This document shows, one piece after another, positions 21,685 through 30,092 of a stretch of 64,000 nucleotides of DNA. The notes under the pieces were generated by a model, which did no database searches, was not told where the DNA came from, and saw nothing but the letters and a program-made list of their open reading frames with translations. This DNA is from Paenibacillus sp. OV219 (GTDB lineage Bacteria; Bacillota; Bacilli; Paenibacillales; Paenibacillaceae): the NCBI RefSeq assembly GCF_900110075.1, contig NZ_FOCJ01000003.1:1-64000 (forward strand), read 5' to 3'. A program made the position numbers and the translations under genes. Every line of letters starts with the position of its first letter. Within the stretch, counting starts at the first letter, position 1.

Positions 21685-22890
21685 ATGCAGTTGCATGAGC
21701 AAGGACGGGGACGGCAGCAGAAGCCAGAACAGCAGGAGCAACTGATCTATCTGGATCATGCTGCGACGTCGTGGCCGAAGCCTCCTGAAGTGCTCGAAGC
21801 GGTTATGGAAGCGATGCAGCGAGATGGTGCTAATCCAGGGCGAGGCAGTCATGCGATGGCAGTGCGTGCTAGCCGTATTCTTTTTGATACAAGGAAAGTA
21901 TTGGCGAAGCTGTTCCGGGTTAAAAATCCGAATGATATTGCATTCGCACTCAATACGACGATGGCACTCAATACAGCGATCAAAGGATTGCTGAAGCCAG
22001 GAGATCACGTCATTGCAACGGCTGTGGAACATAACTCGGTTCGGCGGCCACTGGAACACTTGAAGAAAACCATAGGCATACATGTGACCTACGTGGAGCC
22101 AAATGGGGATGGTGAGCTCGACGCGAAGCAGGTTGAGGATGCGATAACAGGCAGCACGAGGCTGGTGGTCGTGAATCACAGCTCGAACCTGCTGGGATCA
22201 ATCCTGCCTGTAAGCGACATTGGTGAAATAACACGCGGACGGGGAATTAAGCTGCTAGTCGATGCAGCACAGACAGCGGGACTGCTAGGAATTGATGTGG
22301 AGCAGATGGGGATTGATATGCTCGCGTTTCCGGGCCATAAAGGGCTACTGGGGCCACAAGGGACGGGTGGTTTATACATTCATCCGGATATAGAGCTTGA
22401 GCCGCTCCTGCACGGCGGTACGGGCAGTCAGTCCGAGGCGATCGAGCAGCCTTCTGTACGGCCGGACCGGTATGAGGCAGGAACGCAGAATGCGGTTGGC
22501 ATTAGTGGGCTTCGTGCAGGTGTGAAGCATATTCTGCATGAGACGGTTCAAAAAATCCATACTAGTGAATGGATGCTAACGCAACAAATGATGGAGGGGC
22601 TGCTTTCTGTGAATGGCCTTCGCGTACTGGGGCCTTCGCTTGGCAAGCCGCGTACAGGAATCGTATCCTTCGTCATTGACGGTGCGGATCCATCGGAAAT
22701 CGGCTTTATTCTGGATCAGCATTATCAAATTGCGGTAAGAACAGGATTTCACTGTACACCACTTGCACATGGAACGGCAGGCACGACGGAGACAGGTGCA
22801 ATTCGTGCGAGTGTAGGTTGTTTCACGACGACGGACGAGGTTAATGCGTTCATTGCGGCGGTAAAGGAAATTAAGCAGCATTACAGTTAA
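21685..22890 (+). CDS. Class V aminotransferase, cysteine desulfurase family
   Basis: A pyridoxal-phosphate enzyme of about 401 residues. LDHAATSWPKPPEV is the N-terminal signature, VEHNSVRRPLEHL and LVDAAQTAG hold cofactor contacts, and the lysine of DMLAFPGHKGLLGPQGTGGLY (about 210) should bind the cofactor. The C-terminal loop GFHCTPLAH carries a cysteine near the position of the catalytic cysteine of desulfurases. It may release sulfur from cysteine, but the substrate is not proven by sequence. ATG 21685 follows GGAAGGGGTG; upstream in-frame codons lack a site. Confidence 0.85.
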   Translation: MQLHEQGRGRQQKPEQQEQLIYLDHAATSWPKPPEVLEAVMEAMQRDGANPGRGSHAMAVRASRILFDTRKVLAKLFRVKNPNDIAFALNTTMALNTAIKGLLKPGDHVIATAVEHNSVRRPLEHLKKTIGIHVTYVEPNGDGELDAKQVEDAITGSTRLVVVNHSSNLLGSILPVSDIGEITRGRGIKLLVDAAQTAGLLGIDVEQMGIDMLAFPGHKGLLGPQGTGGLYIHPDIELEPLLHGGTGSQSEAIEQPSVRPDRYEAGTQNAVGISGLRAGVKHILHETVQKIHTSEWMLTQQMMEGLLSVNGLRVLGPSLGKPRTGIVSFVIDGADPSEIGFILDQHYQIAVRTGFHCTPLAHGTAGTTETGAIRASVGCFTTTDEVNAFIAAVKEIKQHYS

Positions 22891-22918
22891 TGTGCATCTA
22901 TGGGGGAGCTAACGTAAT

Positions 22919-23413
22919 ATGGATCAAATTATTCATGAGCCGACTAACTGGGTAACGGCAGGTCTGCTTGTTCTTGTACTTATTCTGCTTATCCGCAGCT
23001 TCATGTTAAGCAGGAAGCTCAAACGACTTCGCACCAGCTACACGGATTTTATGCAAGGAACGGGTGTTGAAGAGCTGGAGAGCGTCATCATTAATCTCAA
23101 ACAGCGCTTGGACGCGCAAGAAGAAGGTCAGAGCAAGCTGAAGCAATCCGTTCAGTCGTTAGGAGATACGATGAAGAATAAGAAAGGCAACATCGGTATT
23201 CTTCGCTATAATGCTTTTGCAGAAAGAGGGAGCGATCTAAGCTTCTCCATCGCTGTCGTCGATGATGGTGAAGACGGCATGGTGCTAAGCGGTATTCACG
23301 GCCGTGAGCAGACGTTTGTGTATGCCAAGCCGGTTAAGGATGGCAAGAGCCAATATCCGCTCACTCCGGAAGAGCTCGAAGCGATCAGTCTTGCGTCGCA
23401 GCAGGGATCGTAG
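22919..23413 (+). CDS. DUF4446 family membrane protein
   Basis: A 164-residue protein with one N-terminal membrane segment (about 13-30), a coiled-coil-like region (about 45-95, ELESVIINLKQRLDAQEEGQ) and a C-terminal globular domain with the DUF4446 pattern GNIGILRYNAFAERGSDLSFSIA. Function is unknown; this family is commonly found near yyaC and spo0J in Bacillales. Its last 29 bases overlap the end of yyaC on the other strand. Confidence 0.82.
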   Translation: MDQIIHEPTNWVTAGLLVLVLILLIRSFMLSRKLKRLRTSYTDFMQGTGVEELESVIINLKQRLDAQEEGQSKLKQSVQSLGDTMKNKKGNIGILRYNAFAERGSDLSFSIAVVDDGEDGMVLSGIHGREQTFVYAKPVKDGKSQYPLTPEELEAISLASQQGS

Positions 23414-23978
23414 CAGGTCGTACACATTTCATAATGGACGAGAAGAGGCTGTGTGAGATAATATCAGCCATACGCATCACGAGATGAAGACGCGTGTTCT
23501 GCAGGACGAAGTATTCCATGAAACCGCCGACGTTGACGATGCCTGTGATGTGAATATCGCCAACAGGAGGCAAATCCTTGTTCACACCGGCTCCTGGGCG
23601 AACCGGTCCTAGACCAACCTGAATACAGCCGACACTTGCTGCCTGGCCCAAACAAGCATCGATGCCGATAACAAACGGCTTGCGAATGTACTTGTTAATG
23701 TCCTGCAGCGTTTCGTCGAGATTCATGGCATGGACAGGTTCCTCCAGCGTACCATAGAGGTCGAAGAAGGGACTGCGGAATTTACTGAGCGAAGTGCCAA
23801 CCAGAGGCCCAAGTGAATCCCCTGTAGAACGATCCGTGCCTACACAGACAACAACGATTCTGCGGTCTGTAGAAACACCGCCCAAAAGGTATGTAATGCG
23901 GTTAACAAGAAGTCCGGTAATGTTAGGCTCCGTATACGGTACTTTGAGTGGTGTTTCTTTCATTCCTGGCAATTTCAT
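23385..23978 (-). CDS. yyaC: Spore protease YyaC
   Basis: A 197-residue YyaC-family protein, related to the germination protease GPR. Motifs include VVVCVGTDRSTGDSLGPLVG and VIGIDACLGQ, whose acidic residues match GPR-type active-site positions. A role in sporulation or germination is inferred from the family. GGGAGGGG fixes ATG 23978. It runs against the neighbouring genes and its 3' end overlaps the DUF4446 gene by 29 bases. Confidence 0.88.
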   Translation of the reverse strand: MKLPGMKETPLKVPYTEPNITGLLVNRITYLLGGVSTDRRIVVVCVGTDRSTGDSLGPLVGTSLSKFRSPFFDLYGTLEEPVHAMNLDETLQDINKYIRKPFVIGIDACLGQAASVGCIQVGLGPVRPGAGVNKDLPPVGDIHITGIVNVGGFMEYFVLQNTRLHLVMRMADIISHSLFSSIMKCVRPATIPAATQD

Positions 23979-24160
23979 AGATTCCCCTCCCGCCAACTCT
24001 ATGAATGATGATTACCGAGATGAACATGCAGCTATAATACGTATAATCTAGTAGTGAACTGCCTGTTTACGCTTGGTTACTAGTATATGGTCAGGACAAC
24101 CATTTTATACTTGGGGAACAGGATCAAACATCAATAAAATCAATCAGGAGGTGGGGGAGC

Positions 24161-24400
24161 ATGCTTATCGCGTTTGACTCCACACAGCAGGCGCTCCGAG
24201 CGGAGATGCTATTAGAATACGCGGATATTGAAATAGACATCTGCCCGACACCGAAGCAAATAACAGCGGGCTGCGCACTATCTATACATTTTCCCGAAGC
24301 GGATTTGGTAGTGGTGAAAGAGGTTATCGTACAAGAGAGGGTCGAAATTCGTGGTATCTTCCAGCAGGTCGAAGACCGGTACGAGCCGATTGAAATATAG
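24161..24400 (+). CDS. DUF3343 domain protein
   Basis: A 79-residue protein starting MLIAFDSTQQALRAEMLLEY, the DUF3343 pattern (putative Se/S carrier-like fold). The motif CPTPKQITAGCALSI contains two cysteines that are typical of the family. The biochemical role is not established. AGGAGGTGGGGG precedes the ATG. It lies 38 bases before the DUF951 gene on the same strand. Confidence 0.8.
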   Translation: MLIAFDSTQQALRAEMLLEYADIEIDICPTPKQITAGCALSIHFPEADLVVVKEVIVQERVEIRGIFQQVEDRYEPIEI

Positions 24401-24438
24401 ATAAATACAGTGAGAAAAAGAGGGAGAGGATGGCTGCA

Positions 24439-24678
24439 ATGGAGAGAAAACAGTTTGAACTGGGCGATATTGTACAGATGAAGAAGCAGCATCCGTGCGG
24501 CACGAATGAAATGGAGATCATTCGGATGGGGATGGACATTCGCATTAAGTGTGTCGGCTGCAAGCACAGTGTGCTTATTCCGCGGGCAAAGTTCGAGAAG
24601 AACATGAAGAAAGTGCTTCGATCGAAGGCGTCAGAAGGTGAAAAAGAGGGAGAAGGCGGAGCGTCCACATCTAATTAA
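24439..24678 (+). CDS. DUF951 family protein
   Basis: A 79-residue protein of the DUF951 family (FELGDIVQMKKQHPCGTNEM, then RIKCVGCKHSVLIPR). The cysteines in HPCG and CVGC suggest a zinc-binding beta-fold. The family is usually a small protein encoded near spo0J and rpsF; function unknown. ATG 24439 has GGGAGAGG nine bases upstream, whereas ATG 24430 touches it. The C-terminus is a charged tail. Confidence 0.85.
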   Translation: MERKQFELGDIVQMKKQHPCGTNEMEIIRMGMDIRIKCVGCKHSVLIPRAKFEKNMKKVLRSKASEGEKEGEGGASTSN

Positions 24679-24687
24679 AATAAATGC

Positions 24688-24716
24688 TTGCATTTGGACA
24701 AGCCCCATGCTAATAT
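24688..24716 (+). promoter_or_regulatory. tRNA-Ser promoter
   Basis: TTGCAT (24688-24693) and TAATAT (24711-24716) are spaced by 17 bases and lie 24 bases before the tRNA. Confidence 0.65.
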
Positions 24717-24739
24717 AGTTTTTGCTGACTGACATTCAT

Positions 24740-24830
24740 GGAGAGGTACCCAAGAGGCCCAAGGGGGCTGACTCGAAATCAGTTAGGCGGGTTAAACCGT
24801 GCGTGGGTTCGAATCCCACCCTCTCCGCCA
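24740..24830 (+). tRNA. tRNA-Ser (anticodon CGA)
   Basis: Class II tRNA of 91 bases with encoded CCA. The acceptor stem GGAGAGG (24740-24746) pairs with CCTCTCC (24820-24826). The anticodon stem CTGA/TCAG encloses CTCGAAA, giving CGA. A long variable arm and the GTTCGAATC T-loop follow. It reads UCG serine codons. Confidence 0.95.
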
Positions 24831-24850
24831 TTCTCTTCAAAAACAACGCA

Positions 24851-24876
24851 AACGACTCATAACGAGTCGTTTTTTT
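24851..24876 (+). terminator. Intrinsic terminator after tRNA-Ser
   Basis: AACGACTC (24851-24858) pairs with GAGTCGTT (24864-24871) around ATAAC, followed by T. Confidence 0.85.
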
Positions 24877-24904
24877 GTGCTTATAAACCATCTTCTGGCG
24901 CATA

Positions 24905-24940
24905 CAAACAAGAAAGGGAGACTCTTGCGAGTCTCCCTTT
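24905..24940 (-). terminator. Intrinsic terminator of the structured RNA
   Basis: AAAGGGAGACTC (24913-24924) pairs perfectly with GAGTCTCCCTTT (24929-24940) around TTGC. On the minus strand it ends in TTTCTTGTTTG. It overlaps the last bases of the closing stem of the RNA. Confidence 0.75.
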
Positions 24941-25140
24941 GACGGTGTGCATTTAGAAAACAGTCATCACTACAAGCTTCGTAAGAAACCTTGGTTCATC
25001 GGGTTTTAATCGATGAGCGTGTGTTACAGACACTAGTCTTTGGCACATCCCTCCGCTTCTATGCTGAGTGGACAAAATCTCCTTGAGGTTCGTTAGCATT
25101 AAAGTACAATGGAACCACACCTCTCTTTACACCGTCAAAG
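24938..25140 (-). ncRNA. Structured RNA candidate, 6S-like architecture
   Basis: This roughly 200-base stretch has no convincing gene but strong RNA structure on the minus strand. Its ends pair over 12 bases: CTTTGACGGTGT (from 25140 leftwards) with ACACCGTCAAAG (24949-24938). Inside are a hairpin formed by GAGG...GTTC with GAACCTC (about 25125-25085) and TCATCG/CGATGA (about 25016-24996). A strong intrinsic terminator follows directly. Length, closing stem and free-standing terminator fit 6S RNA, but I could not match conserved 6S sequence, so the class is open. The strand is chosen from the T-rich tail. Confidence 0.55.
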
Positions 25141-25189
25141 TTATAATGCTCCAGAAGCCGTCACCCTATACCGGTAAGCTGCAAACTTT

Positions 25190-25369
25190 TTAGTGCATTC
25201 GTTTCCACTTGCGATCTTTATTCGCCAGGGCCGGGAACTTATCGCCCTTCGCTAACCGCACCTTCTGCGGCTTATTGACCCCCATATGGAATGAAGCTTC
25301 ACCGATCTCGATATAGAGACCATCATTAGGCGCACGATCGCCTTCCCGGAATTCCGTCCATTCACCCAT
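25190..25369 (-). CDS. yjzC: YjzC family protein
   Basis: A 59-residue small protein starting GEWTEFREGDRAPNDGLYIEIGE, matching the YjzC family of Bacillales, whose function is unknown. It is rich in charged residues with a basic C-terminus and no cysteine. GGAGGTG ten bases before ATG 25369 fixes the start. It lies just upstream of the structured RNA on the same strand, and nothing shows whether they share a transcript. Confidence 0.82.
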   Translation of the reverse strand: MGEWTEFREGDRAPNDGLYIEIGEASFHMGVNKPQKVRLAKGDKFPALANKDRKWKRMH

Positions 25370-25497
25370 AATTCGAGTACACCTCCATGAAGAATACATA
25401 AATGAGGACGTGGCGCATGTCCTGACCTATAGTGTGCATCTTGCGTGAACAGTTCATGAACGGAAGAATGAGGCAGATGGCTTTGTTAAATCAGCAC

Positions 25498-25527
25498 TTG
25501 TCAAGGGCGTGCGAAGTTTGGTATAGT
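25498..25527 (+). promoter_or_regulatory. rpsF operon promoter
   Basis: TTGTCA (25498-25503) and TATAGT (25522-25527) are spaced by 18 bases, upstream of rpsF-ssb-rpsR. Confidence 0.65.
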
Positions 25528-25544
25528 ATTCAGGTATGCGAGAA

Positions 25545-25600
25545 ACTAACTCGCTCCTTGCTCCCATTTATGGGGGCCGCATAGTCCAAGAGGAGGTGAA
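25545..25600 (+). promoter_or_regulatory. Candidate S6:S18 autoregulatory leader of rpsF
   Basis: A hairpin GCTCCCA-TTTA-TGGGGGC (25560-25577) is followed by CCGC shortly before the rpsF ribosome site. Many bacteria carry an S6:S18-binding leader at this point, with a conserved CCG beside a stem. The match is partial and judged by eye. Confidence 0.4.
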
Positions 25601-25604
25601 ACAT

Positions 25605-25889
25605 ATGCGCAAATACGAAGTGATGTACATCATTCGTCCGGAAGTGGAACAGGAAGCGGTACAAGCTATCACTGAAAAGTTCCAAGCGATCATCGGAAAC
25701 GGTGGAGAGATCATCAAACACGATGTGCTCGGTAAACGCCGCCTTGCGTATGAGATCAACAAGATTCGTGACGGTATCTACGTACTGGTTAGCTTCAACG
25801 GCACTAATGAAGTTGTTGCTGAACTTGACCGCGTCATGAAGATTACGGATGAAGTTATCCGTTGCCTGATCACAAGAGACGTAGCTTAA
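25605..25889 (+). CDS. rpsF: 30S ribosomal protein S6
   Basis: S6 of 94 residues (RKYEVMYIIRPEVEQEAV onwards). It binds S18 on the platform of the small subunit. ATG 25605 follows AAGAGGAGGTG; the longer open frame to 25536 runs through the leader. First gene of rpsF-ssb-rpsR. Confidence 0.98.
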   Translation: MRKYEVMYIIRPEVEQEAVQAITEKFQAIIGNGGEIIKHDVLGKRRLAYEINKIRDGIYVLVSFNGTNEVVAELDRVMKITDEVIRCLITRDVA

Positions 25890-25938
25890 TTGCTCGTCAA
25901 ACGTACGTAAGTGATGTTCGATTGGAGGCGATTTACAA

Positions 25939-26472
25939 TTGTTGAACCGTGTTATTCTCATTGGCAGATTAACGAGGGACCCTGAAATGCGTTATACACC
26001 AGCAGGCGTTGCGGTAACGCAATTCACGCTTGCAGTGGATCGTCCGTTCCAAAGCGGAGGTCAAGGTGGCGAGCGGGAAGCAGATTTCATCCCAATCGTA
26101 ACTTGGCGTCAACTCGCTGAAACTTGTGCGAACTATCTACGCAAAGGCCGTCTAACAGCGGTCGAAGGTCGTATCCAGGTTCGGAATTATGAGAACAACG
26201 AAGGCAAGCGCGTCTACGTGACGGAAGTTATTGCCGATAACGTTCGCTTCTTAGAATCCGGTAACCGCGATAATGGTCCTCGTGAAGAAGGCGCACCAAG
26301 CCACAGCGGTGGTAACGGCAACTATAGCGGAGGCGGCCAACAAGGCGGTTTCGGCGGAGGTAATTCACAAGGTGGAGGCCGTCCAGGTGGCACACCAAGG
26401 AACGACAATCGTGATCCGTTCTCAGACGACGGACGCCCGATCGATATATCGGAAGATGATTTGCCATTCTAA
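25939..26472 (+). CDS. ssb: Single-stranded DNA-binding protein
   Basis: SSB of 177 residues with an N-terminal OB fold ([20 protein letters not shown]), a glycine/glutamine/asparagine-rich linker (about 115-160) and the acidic C-terminal tip DISEDDLPF that recruits repair and replication proteins. The start is TTG 25939 with GGAGGCG eight bases upstream. It lies between rpsF and rpsR as in B. subtilis ssbA. Confidence 0.97.
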   Translation: MLNRVILIGRLTRDPEMRYTPAGVAVTQFTLAVDRPFQSGGQGGEREADFIPIVTWRQLAETCANYLRKGRLTAVEGRIQVRNYENNEGKRVYVTEVIADNVRFLESGNRDNGPREEGAPSHSGGNGNYSGGGQQGGFGGGNSQGGGRPGGTPRNDNRDPFSDDGRPIDISEDDLPF

Positions 26473-26491
26473 CTGAAAGGACGGATTAAAC

Positions 26492-26770
26492 ATGAGCTTT
26501 AAGCAAAGAGATGGTGGCGACGAGCGTCCAGAACGCAAATTCGGCGGCCGTAAAGGCCGTAACAAACGCCGTAAAGTATGTTTCTTCACAGCTAACAAAA
26601 TTACACACATCGACTATAAAGATACGGACTTGCTTCGTAAATTTATCAGCGAGCGCGGCAAAATTTTGCCACGTCGTGTAACTGGTACTAGCGCAAAGTA
26701 CCAACGTCTTCTGACAGTCGCTATCAAGCGTTCCCGTCAAGTAGCGTTGTTGCCTTACACTACAGAATAG
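26492..26770 (+). CDS. rpsR: 30S ribosomal protein S18
   Basis: S18 of 92 residues. The basic N-terminal extension precedes the family core [26 protein letters not shown] and [17 protein letters not shown]. It ends the rpsF operon and is followed by a strong terminator. AAAGGAC precedes the ATG. Confidence 0.97.
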   Translation: MSFKQRDGGDERPERKFGGRKGRNKRRKVCFFTANKITHIDYKDTDLLRKFISERGKILPRRVTGTSAKYQRLLTVAIKRSRQVALLPYTTE

Positions 26771-26797
26771 TATGAATAACGCGTAACGCGTTTAAAC

Positions 26798-26828
26798 AAG
26801 AGGCAGCCCATCAGGGCTGCCTCTTTTT
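26798..26828 (+). terminator. Intrinsic terminator after rpsR
   Basis: AAGAGGCAGCCC (26798-26809) pairs perfectly with GGGCTGCCTCTT (26814-26825) around ATCA, followed by T. Confidence 0.92.
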
Positions 26829-26858
26829 GATGCCTTCTTATATGCTCAGCCAGGTGAT

Positions 26859-27206
26859 CTAGAAACGGCTGGACTGCTCCTCGGCATAATTGCCGATGAA
26901 TGGCAATTTGAATCGTTTACCCTGCAGCGCGAGGAGCATTAATGCAATCCATAATATAAATGACAGCGGAGCAAGCAAAATGCCAAGCAGCCAACCGATA
27001 AACGGGATAAAGCCGAGCACAATATTAAGTACAACCAGAACGACTGAAACGAGAATGGACTGCATGGCGTGGAAGCGCACGAATGTGCTTCGTTTCTCCA
27101 GTACAAGAAACAGAATGCCTGTTACAAAGCTGCCCAGATAGCACAACAGGCCGACGACTTTAGGATCGATCCCCGTCGATGATGGATCAGGTCCGAACGA
27201 TTGCAT
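26859..27206 (-). CDS. DUF4870 family membrane protein
   Basis: A 115-residue integral membrane protein. It shows LLCYLGSFVTGILFLVLEK, a stretch with FVRFHAMQS, and two more hydrophobic segments, the DUF4870 pattern. The function is unknown. AAGGTGAGC precedes ATG 27206; the frame is open further upstream to 27248 without a site. It is convergent with rpsR and divergent from the LCP gene. Confidence 0.8.
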   Translation of the reverse strand: MQSFGPDPSSTGIDPKVVGLLCYLGSFVTGILFLVLEKRSTFVRFHAMQSILVSVVLVVLNIVLGFIPFIGWLLGILLAPLSFILWIALMLLALQGKRFKLPFIGNYAEEQSSRF

Positions 27207-27402
27207 ATGGATGCTCACCTTCCCTTTACTACGTATGTATTCCGGCAATAGGCGAACTATGCGGGCGTAATCGAATTGTTAGAAGGCACCACTTTTGACA
27301 ACGGAATGATGTTAATCATCTGTAACTTTCACCTAAGCAAATTCGTTTAAAATAAGGAAGCTTGCGTTTAAATATGAATGGTAAGGAGCGTTACATTACA
27401 TC

Positions 27403-28491
27403 ATGAATAAACCAAAAAGATTACGCATGTATAAATGGTTAGCAGGTGTGCTTGTCGTTCTGTTGCTAGCAGGGACAGCCGGCTATTATAACCGTAATGC
27501 GCTGGCAATGTGGGGATTCGATCTGTTCTTGTCGGACAGTGTAAAGAAGAAGCTAGAGAATTCGTATAAGCCGCTTGAAGGGCGAGATCCTTCGCCAACC
27601 ACCTATAAGAAGGAAGAGCCATTCTCAATGCTGTTGCTCGGTGTTGACCAGCGGGATAAGGAGATAGGGCGCTCGGATACGATGATCTACACGGTTGTAA
27701 GGCCGAAGGATGGTGCCATTCTAATGGTATCTATCCCACGTGATACCTACGTTGACATTGTTGGCAAAACAACGAAGGCCGGCAATCAGTGGCAGGATAA
27801 AATTACACACGCATATGCATTCGGCGGAGCGAAAATGTCGGTAGAAACTGTCGAGAAGTTGTTTGGCTCGAAGGTCGATCATTATGCTACAATTAATTTT
27901 ACCGGCTTCCGCGATGTCATTGATGCGATGGGCGGCATTTCGCTGCCAATTACAGAGGATCTCGTCAATGATGATCCAGAGCATGAGAAATTCGTTGTGA
28001 AAGCTGGCAAACCGCTATATAACGGCACAGAAGCGCTCAATTATGTTCGTTACCGTGAGGATGCAGGCGGTGATACGAGCCGTGCAGGACGTCACCAAGT
28101 CTTCTTGAATGCGATTATGAACAAAGCTTCGCAGGTTGGTCAGTGGACGAAGATTCCTGAACTTATCGATATTATGGGACAGAACTTCAAAGCCGATCTG
28201 ACGCCGCAGCACATGATCGATTTAACCAAGAGTATGCTGCAAAGCGATCAGCGAACAATCTACAGCCACACGCTCAAAGGTGAAGGCCGTCGCAAAGTCA
28301 CGCATGGTGCTTGGTACTATTTTGCCAATGAAGAGGATTTGGCTAAAACAACCGCTTTGATCAAAGCTTGGCTAGATCCGGCGAAGACGAAAGAAACGCT
28401 GCCTCTTCCAGAGGAATATGAGCAGAAGGAACAAAAACCGGTTCAGTCGCTTTCCTTGGCCGAATCGAAACGAACAGCAGAGAAGAAGTAA
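27403..28491 (+). CDS. LytR-CpsA-Psr (LCP) family protein
   Basis: A 362-residue membrane-anchored LCP protein with one N-terminal membrane segment (about 10-30) and the extracellular LCP domain (about 70-285). The signature residues appear in MLLLGVDQR, RSDTMI, VSIPRDTYVDI and the later YVRYREDAGGDTSRAGRHQ with catalytic arginines. LCP enzymes transfer wall teichoic acid or other anionic polymers from undecaprenyl phosphate to peptidoglycan. The C-terminus is a charged tail. AAGGAG lies upstream of the ATG. Confidence 0.9.
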   Translation: MNKPKRLRMYKWLAGVLVVLLLAGTAGYYNRNALAMWGFDLFLSDSVKKKLENSYKPLEGRDPSPTTYKKEEPFSMLLLGVDQRDKEIGRSDTMIYTVVRPKDGAILMVSIPRDTYVDIVGKTTKAGNQWQDKITHAYAFGGAKMSVETVEKLFGSKVDHYATINFTGFRDVIDAMGGISLPITEDLVNDDPEHEKFVVKAGKPLYNGTEALNYVRYREDAGGDTSRAGRHQVFLNAIMNKASQVGQWTKIPELIDIMGQNFKADLTPQHMIDLTKSMLQSDQRTIYSHTLKGEGRRKVTHGAWYYFANEEDLAKTTALIKAWLDPAKTKETLPLPEEYEQKEQKPVQSLSLAESKRTAEKK

Positions 28492-28556
28492 AGGCAAGTA
28501 ACAGCCCAGAGCTCTTCGTGCATAAGGAATGAAGAAGAAGGGACGGGTATTCAAAC

Positions 28557-28997
28557 ATGAACATTGCATTTTTCCTATTGCCAAAGCAGGAAGTTGTATG
28601 GCTGACGATGGATGCGACATTAAGGCAGACCCTTGAACGAATGGAGCATCACCGTTATACGGCCGTTCCAATTCTCGATAATAAAGGCGGCTATGCAGGC
28701 ACGCTGACGGAAGGCGACCTCCTCTGGTATATGAAGAATAATTCGCAAATCACGTTCGATCAGACGAACAAGGTGAAGCTGTCGGAAGTGCAGATGCGGC
28801 TGACAAATCGCGCGGTGCAGATAGATGCGAACATGGAAGACCTCGTATCGCTTGCAAAGGTACAGAACTTTGTGCCTGTCGTAGACGATATGAACCGATT
28901 TATCGGCATCGTACGCCGGAGCGACATTATTGATTACTGTGAAGCACTTATCGTTCAATCATCCGTACAATCAAATAAAGAAATGGCTGCTGGCTAA
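28557..28997 (+). CDS. CBS domain-containing protein
   Basis: A 146-residue protein consisting of two CBS motifs (about 18-65 and 82-135), e.g. TLRQTLERMEHHRYTAVPI and NFVPVVDDMNRFIGIVRRSDI. Such pairs bind adenosine nucleotides; some bind c-di-AMP, which would suit the nearby gdpP, but the ligand cannot be told from sequence. AAGGGACGGG lies upstream of the ATG and a terminator follows. Confidence 0.82.
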   Translation: MNIAFFLLPKQEVVWLTMDATLRQTLERMEHHRYTAVPILDNKGGYAGTLTEGDLLWYMKNNSQITFDQTNKVKLSEVQMRLTNRAVQIDANMEDLVSLAKVQNFVPVVDDMNRFIGIVRRSDIIDYCEALIVQSSVQSNKEMAAG

Positions 28998-29005
28998 TGG
29001 AAAAT

Positions 29006-29036
29006 CGCCGTCCTCTTCATATGGGGGCGGCGTTTT
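29006..29036 (+). terminator. Intrinsic terminator after the CBS gene
   Basis: CGCCGTCC (29006-29013) pairs with GGGCGGCG-type sequence ending at 29032, followed by TTTT. Confidence 0.75.
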
Positions 29037-29107
29037 GCTTACTGCTGATCGGGTCAAGTGGGATGCCCTGGATGGGCAACGTCTCCTGTGTTGCCTCTAA
29101 GGTTTTA

Positions 29108-29116
29108 TGCTATAAT
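29108..29116 (+). promoter_or_regulatory. Extended -10 promoter of the yybS-gdpP-rplI-dnaB genes
   Basis: TGCTATAAT is a perfect extended -10 (TATAAT at 29111-29116) with a weak -35, about 50 bases before yybS. Confidence 0.6.
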
Positions 29117-29167
29117 GGGGAGTAAAGCTTAAAGGTCGTACTAGTAACTTGGCAAGAGGTGAACAGC

Positions 29168-30073
29168 TTGAAAACCGGCTTAAAGTCGATATTATGGAGC
29201 ATTGCGGCACTGCTGCTTCTGCTCTCCATTGCAGTACCCGGATTGAACACGTTAGCGGCTGCAGTCATGATGGTTCCGACTGTTATTCTTTACACGATGT
29301 TGTCTAAACGGGCCTTCACACTGCATATGACTGCTGTATATGGAATTGGTGTTCTTGTACTTGGGCTACCTGCAATAATCGTCGGGCTGTTTTTCCTGGT
29401 TCCTTCTATTGTGATGGGACATTATTACCGCACTGGTGCATCTGCGCGCAAAGTGCTGACGGCCACCGTACTAACGCTGCTCGCAGAGCTACTGCTCGAG
29501 CTTGTTTTGTTTGATGTGATATTTGATTTCTCGCTGCTGAGTGAAGTCCGCAAAGTGATTATGACGACGACGGAAAACTTGCGAGCAGACGGCTTGATGC
29601 CAGGCATCTGGACGTCGGAGGTCACGGAAACGTACATTCAATATTTGATTCATTCTATACCGATGGCATTCATTGCGCTATCCTTCATACTCGCTGTTGT
29701 TGCACATGCTATTGCAGCTCCGGCGCTGCGCTCGTCTGGCTTATCTATTGCGAAGCTGCAGCCAGCAAGAGAGTGGCGGTTGCCGCGTATCTTCGTCTTC
29801 TATTACTTGATTGCTCTTCTGGCGGATATGGTTACGCCGGATACAGGCACTTCGTACATGACAGTGGTGCTGCTGAACCTCATTCCGCTTATGCAGATCG
29901 CCTTCACGATTCAAGCAATGGGACTTTTCTTCTTCATTGCGCATGAGCGAAAGTGGAACAAGGCTGTGCCGGTGCTCTTATCCGTGCTGGTTGCGATTTT
30001 TCTCCATCCGCTTAGCTTAATTGGGGTATTCGATGTCGCATTCCCCATTCGAAAAGCGTTCAAGAAATCGTAA
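29168..30073 (+). CDS. yybS: YybS family membrane protein (DUF2232)
   Basis: A 301-residue polytopic membrane protein with about eight hydrophobic segments, of the DUF2232/YybS family. It is the standard neighbour upstream of gdpP and rplI in Bacillales; the function is unknown, and its fold resembles substrate-binding ECF-type membrane subunits. TTG 29168 is chosen, six bases after AGAGGTG; an in-frame GTG at 29159 overlaps that site. Confidence 0.85.
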   Translation: MKTGLKSILWSIAALLLLLSIAVPGLNTLAAAVMMVPTVILYTMLSKRAFTLHMTAVYGIGVLVLGLPAIIVGLFFLVPSIVMGHYYRTGASARKVLTATVLTLLAELLLELVLFDVIFDFSLLSEVRKVIMTTTENLRADGLMPGIWTSEVTETYIQYLIHSIPMAFIALSFILAVVAHAIAAPALRSSGLSIAKLQPAREWRLPRIFVFYYLIALLADMVTPDTGTSYMTVVLLNLIPLMQIAFTIQAMGLFFFIAHERKWNKAVPVLLSVLVAIFLHPLSLIGVFDVAFPIRKAFKKS

Positions 30074-30092
30074 CTACAGGGGCGTGTAGAGG

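Noticed and set aside
24913-24940. Plus-strand terminator reading of the hairpin after tRNA-Ser
   Set aside because: On the plus strand only three T follow, whereas the minus strand has a T-rich tail; the tRNA already has its own terminator at 24851.
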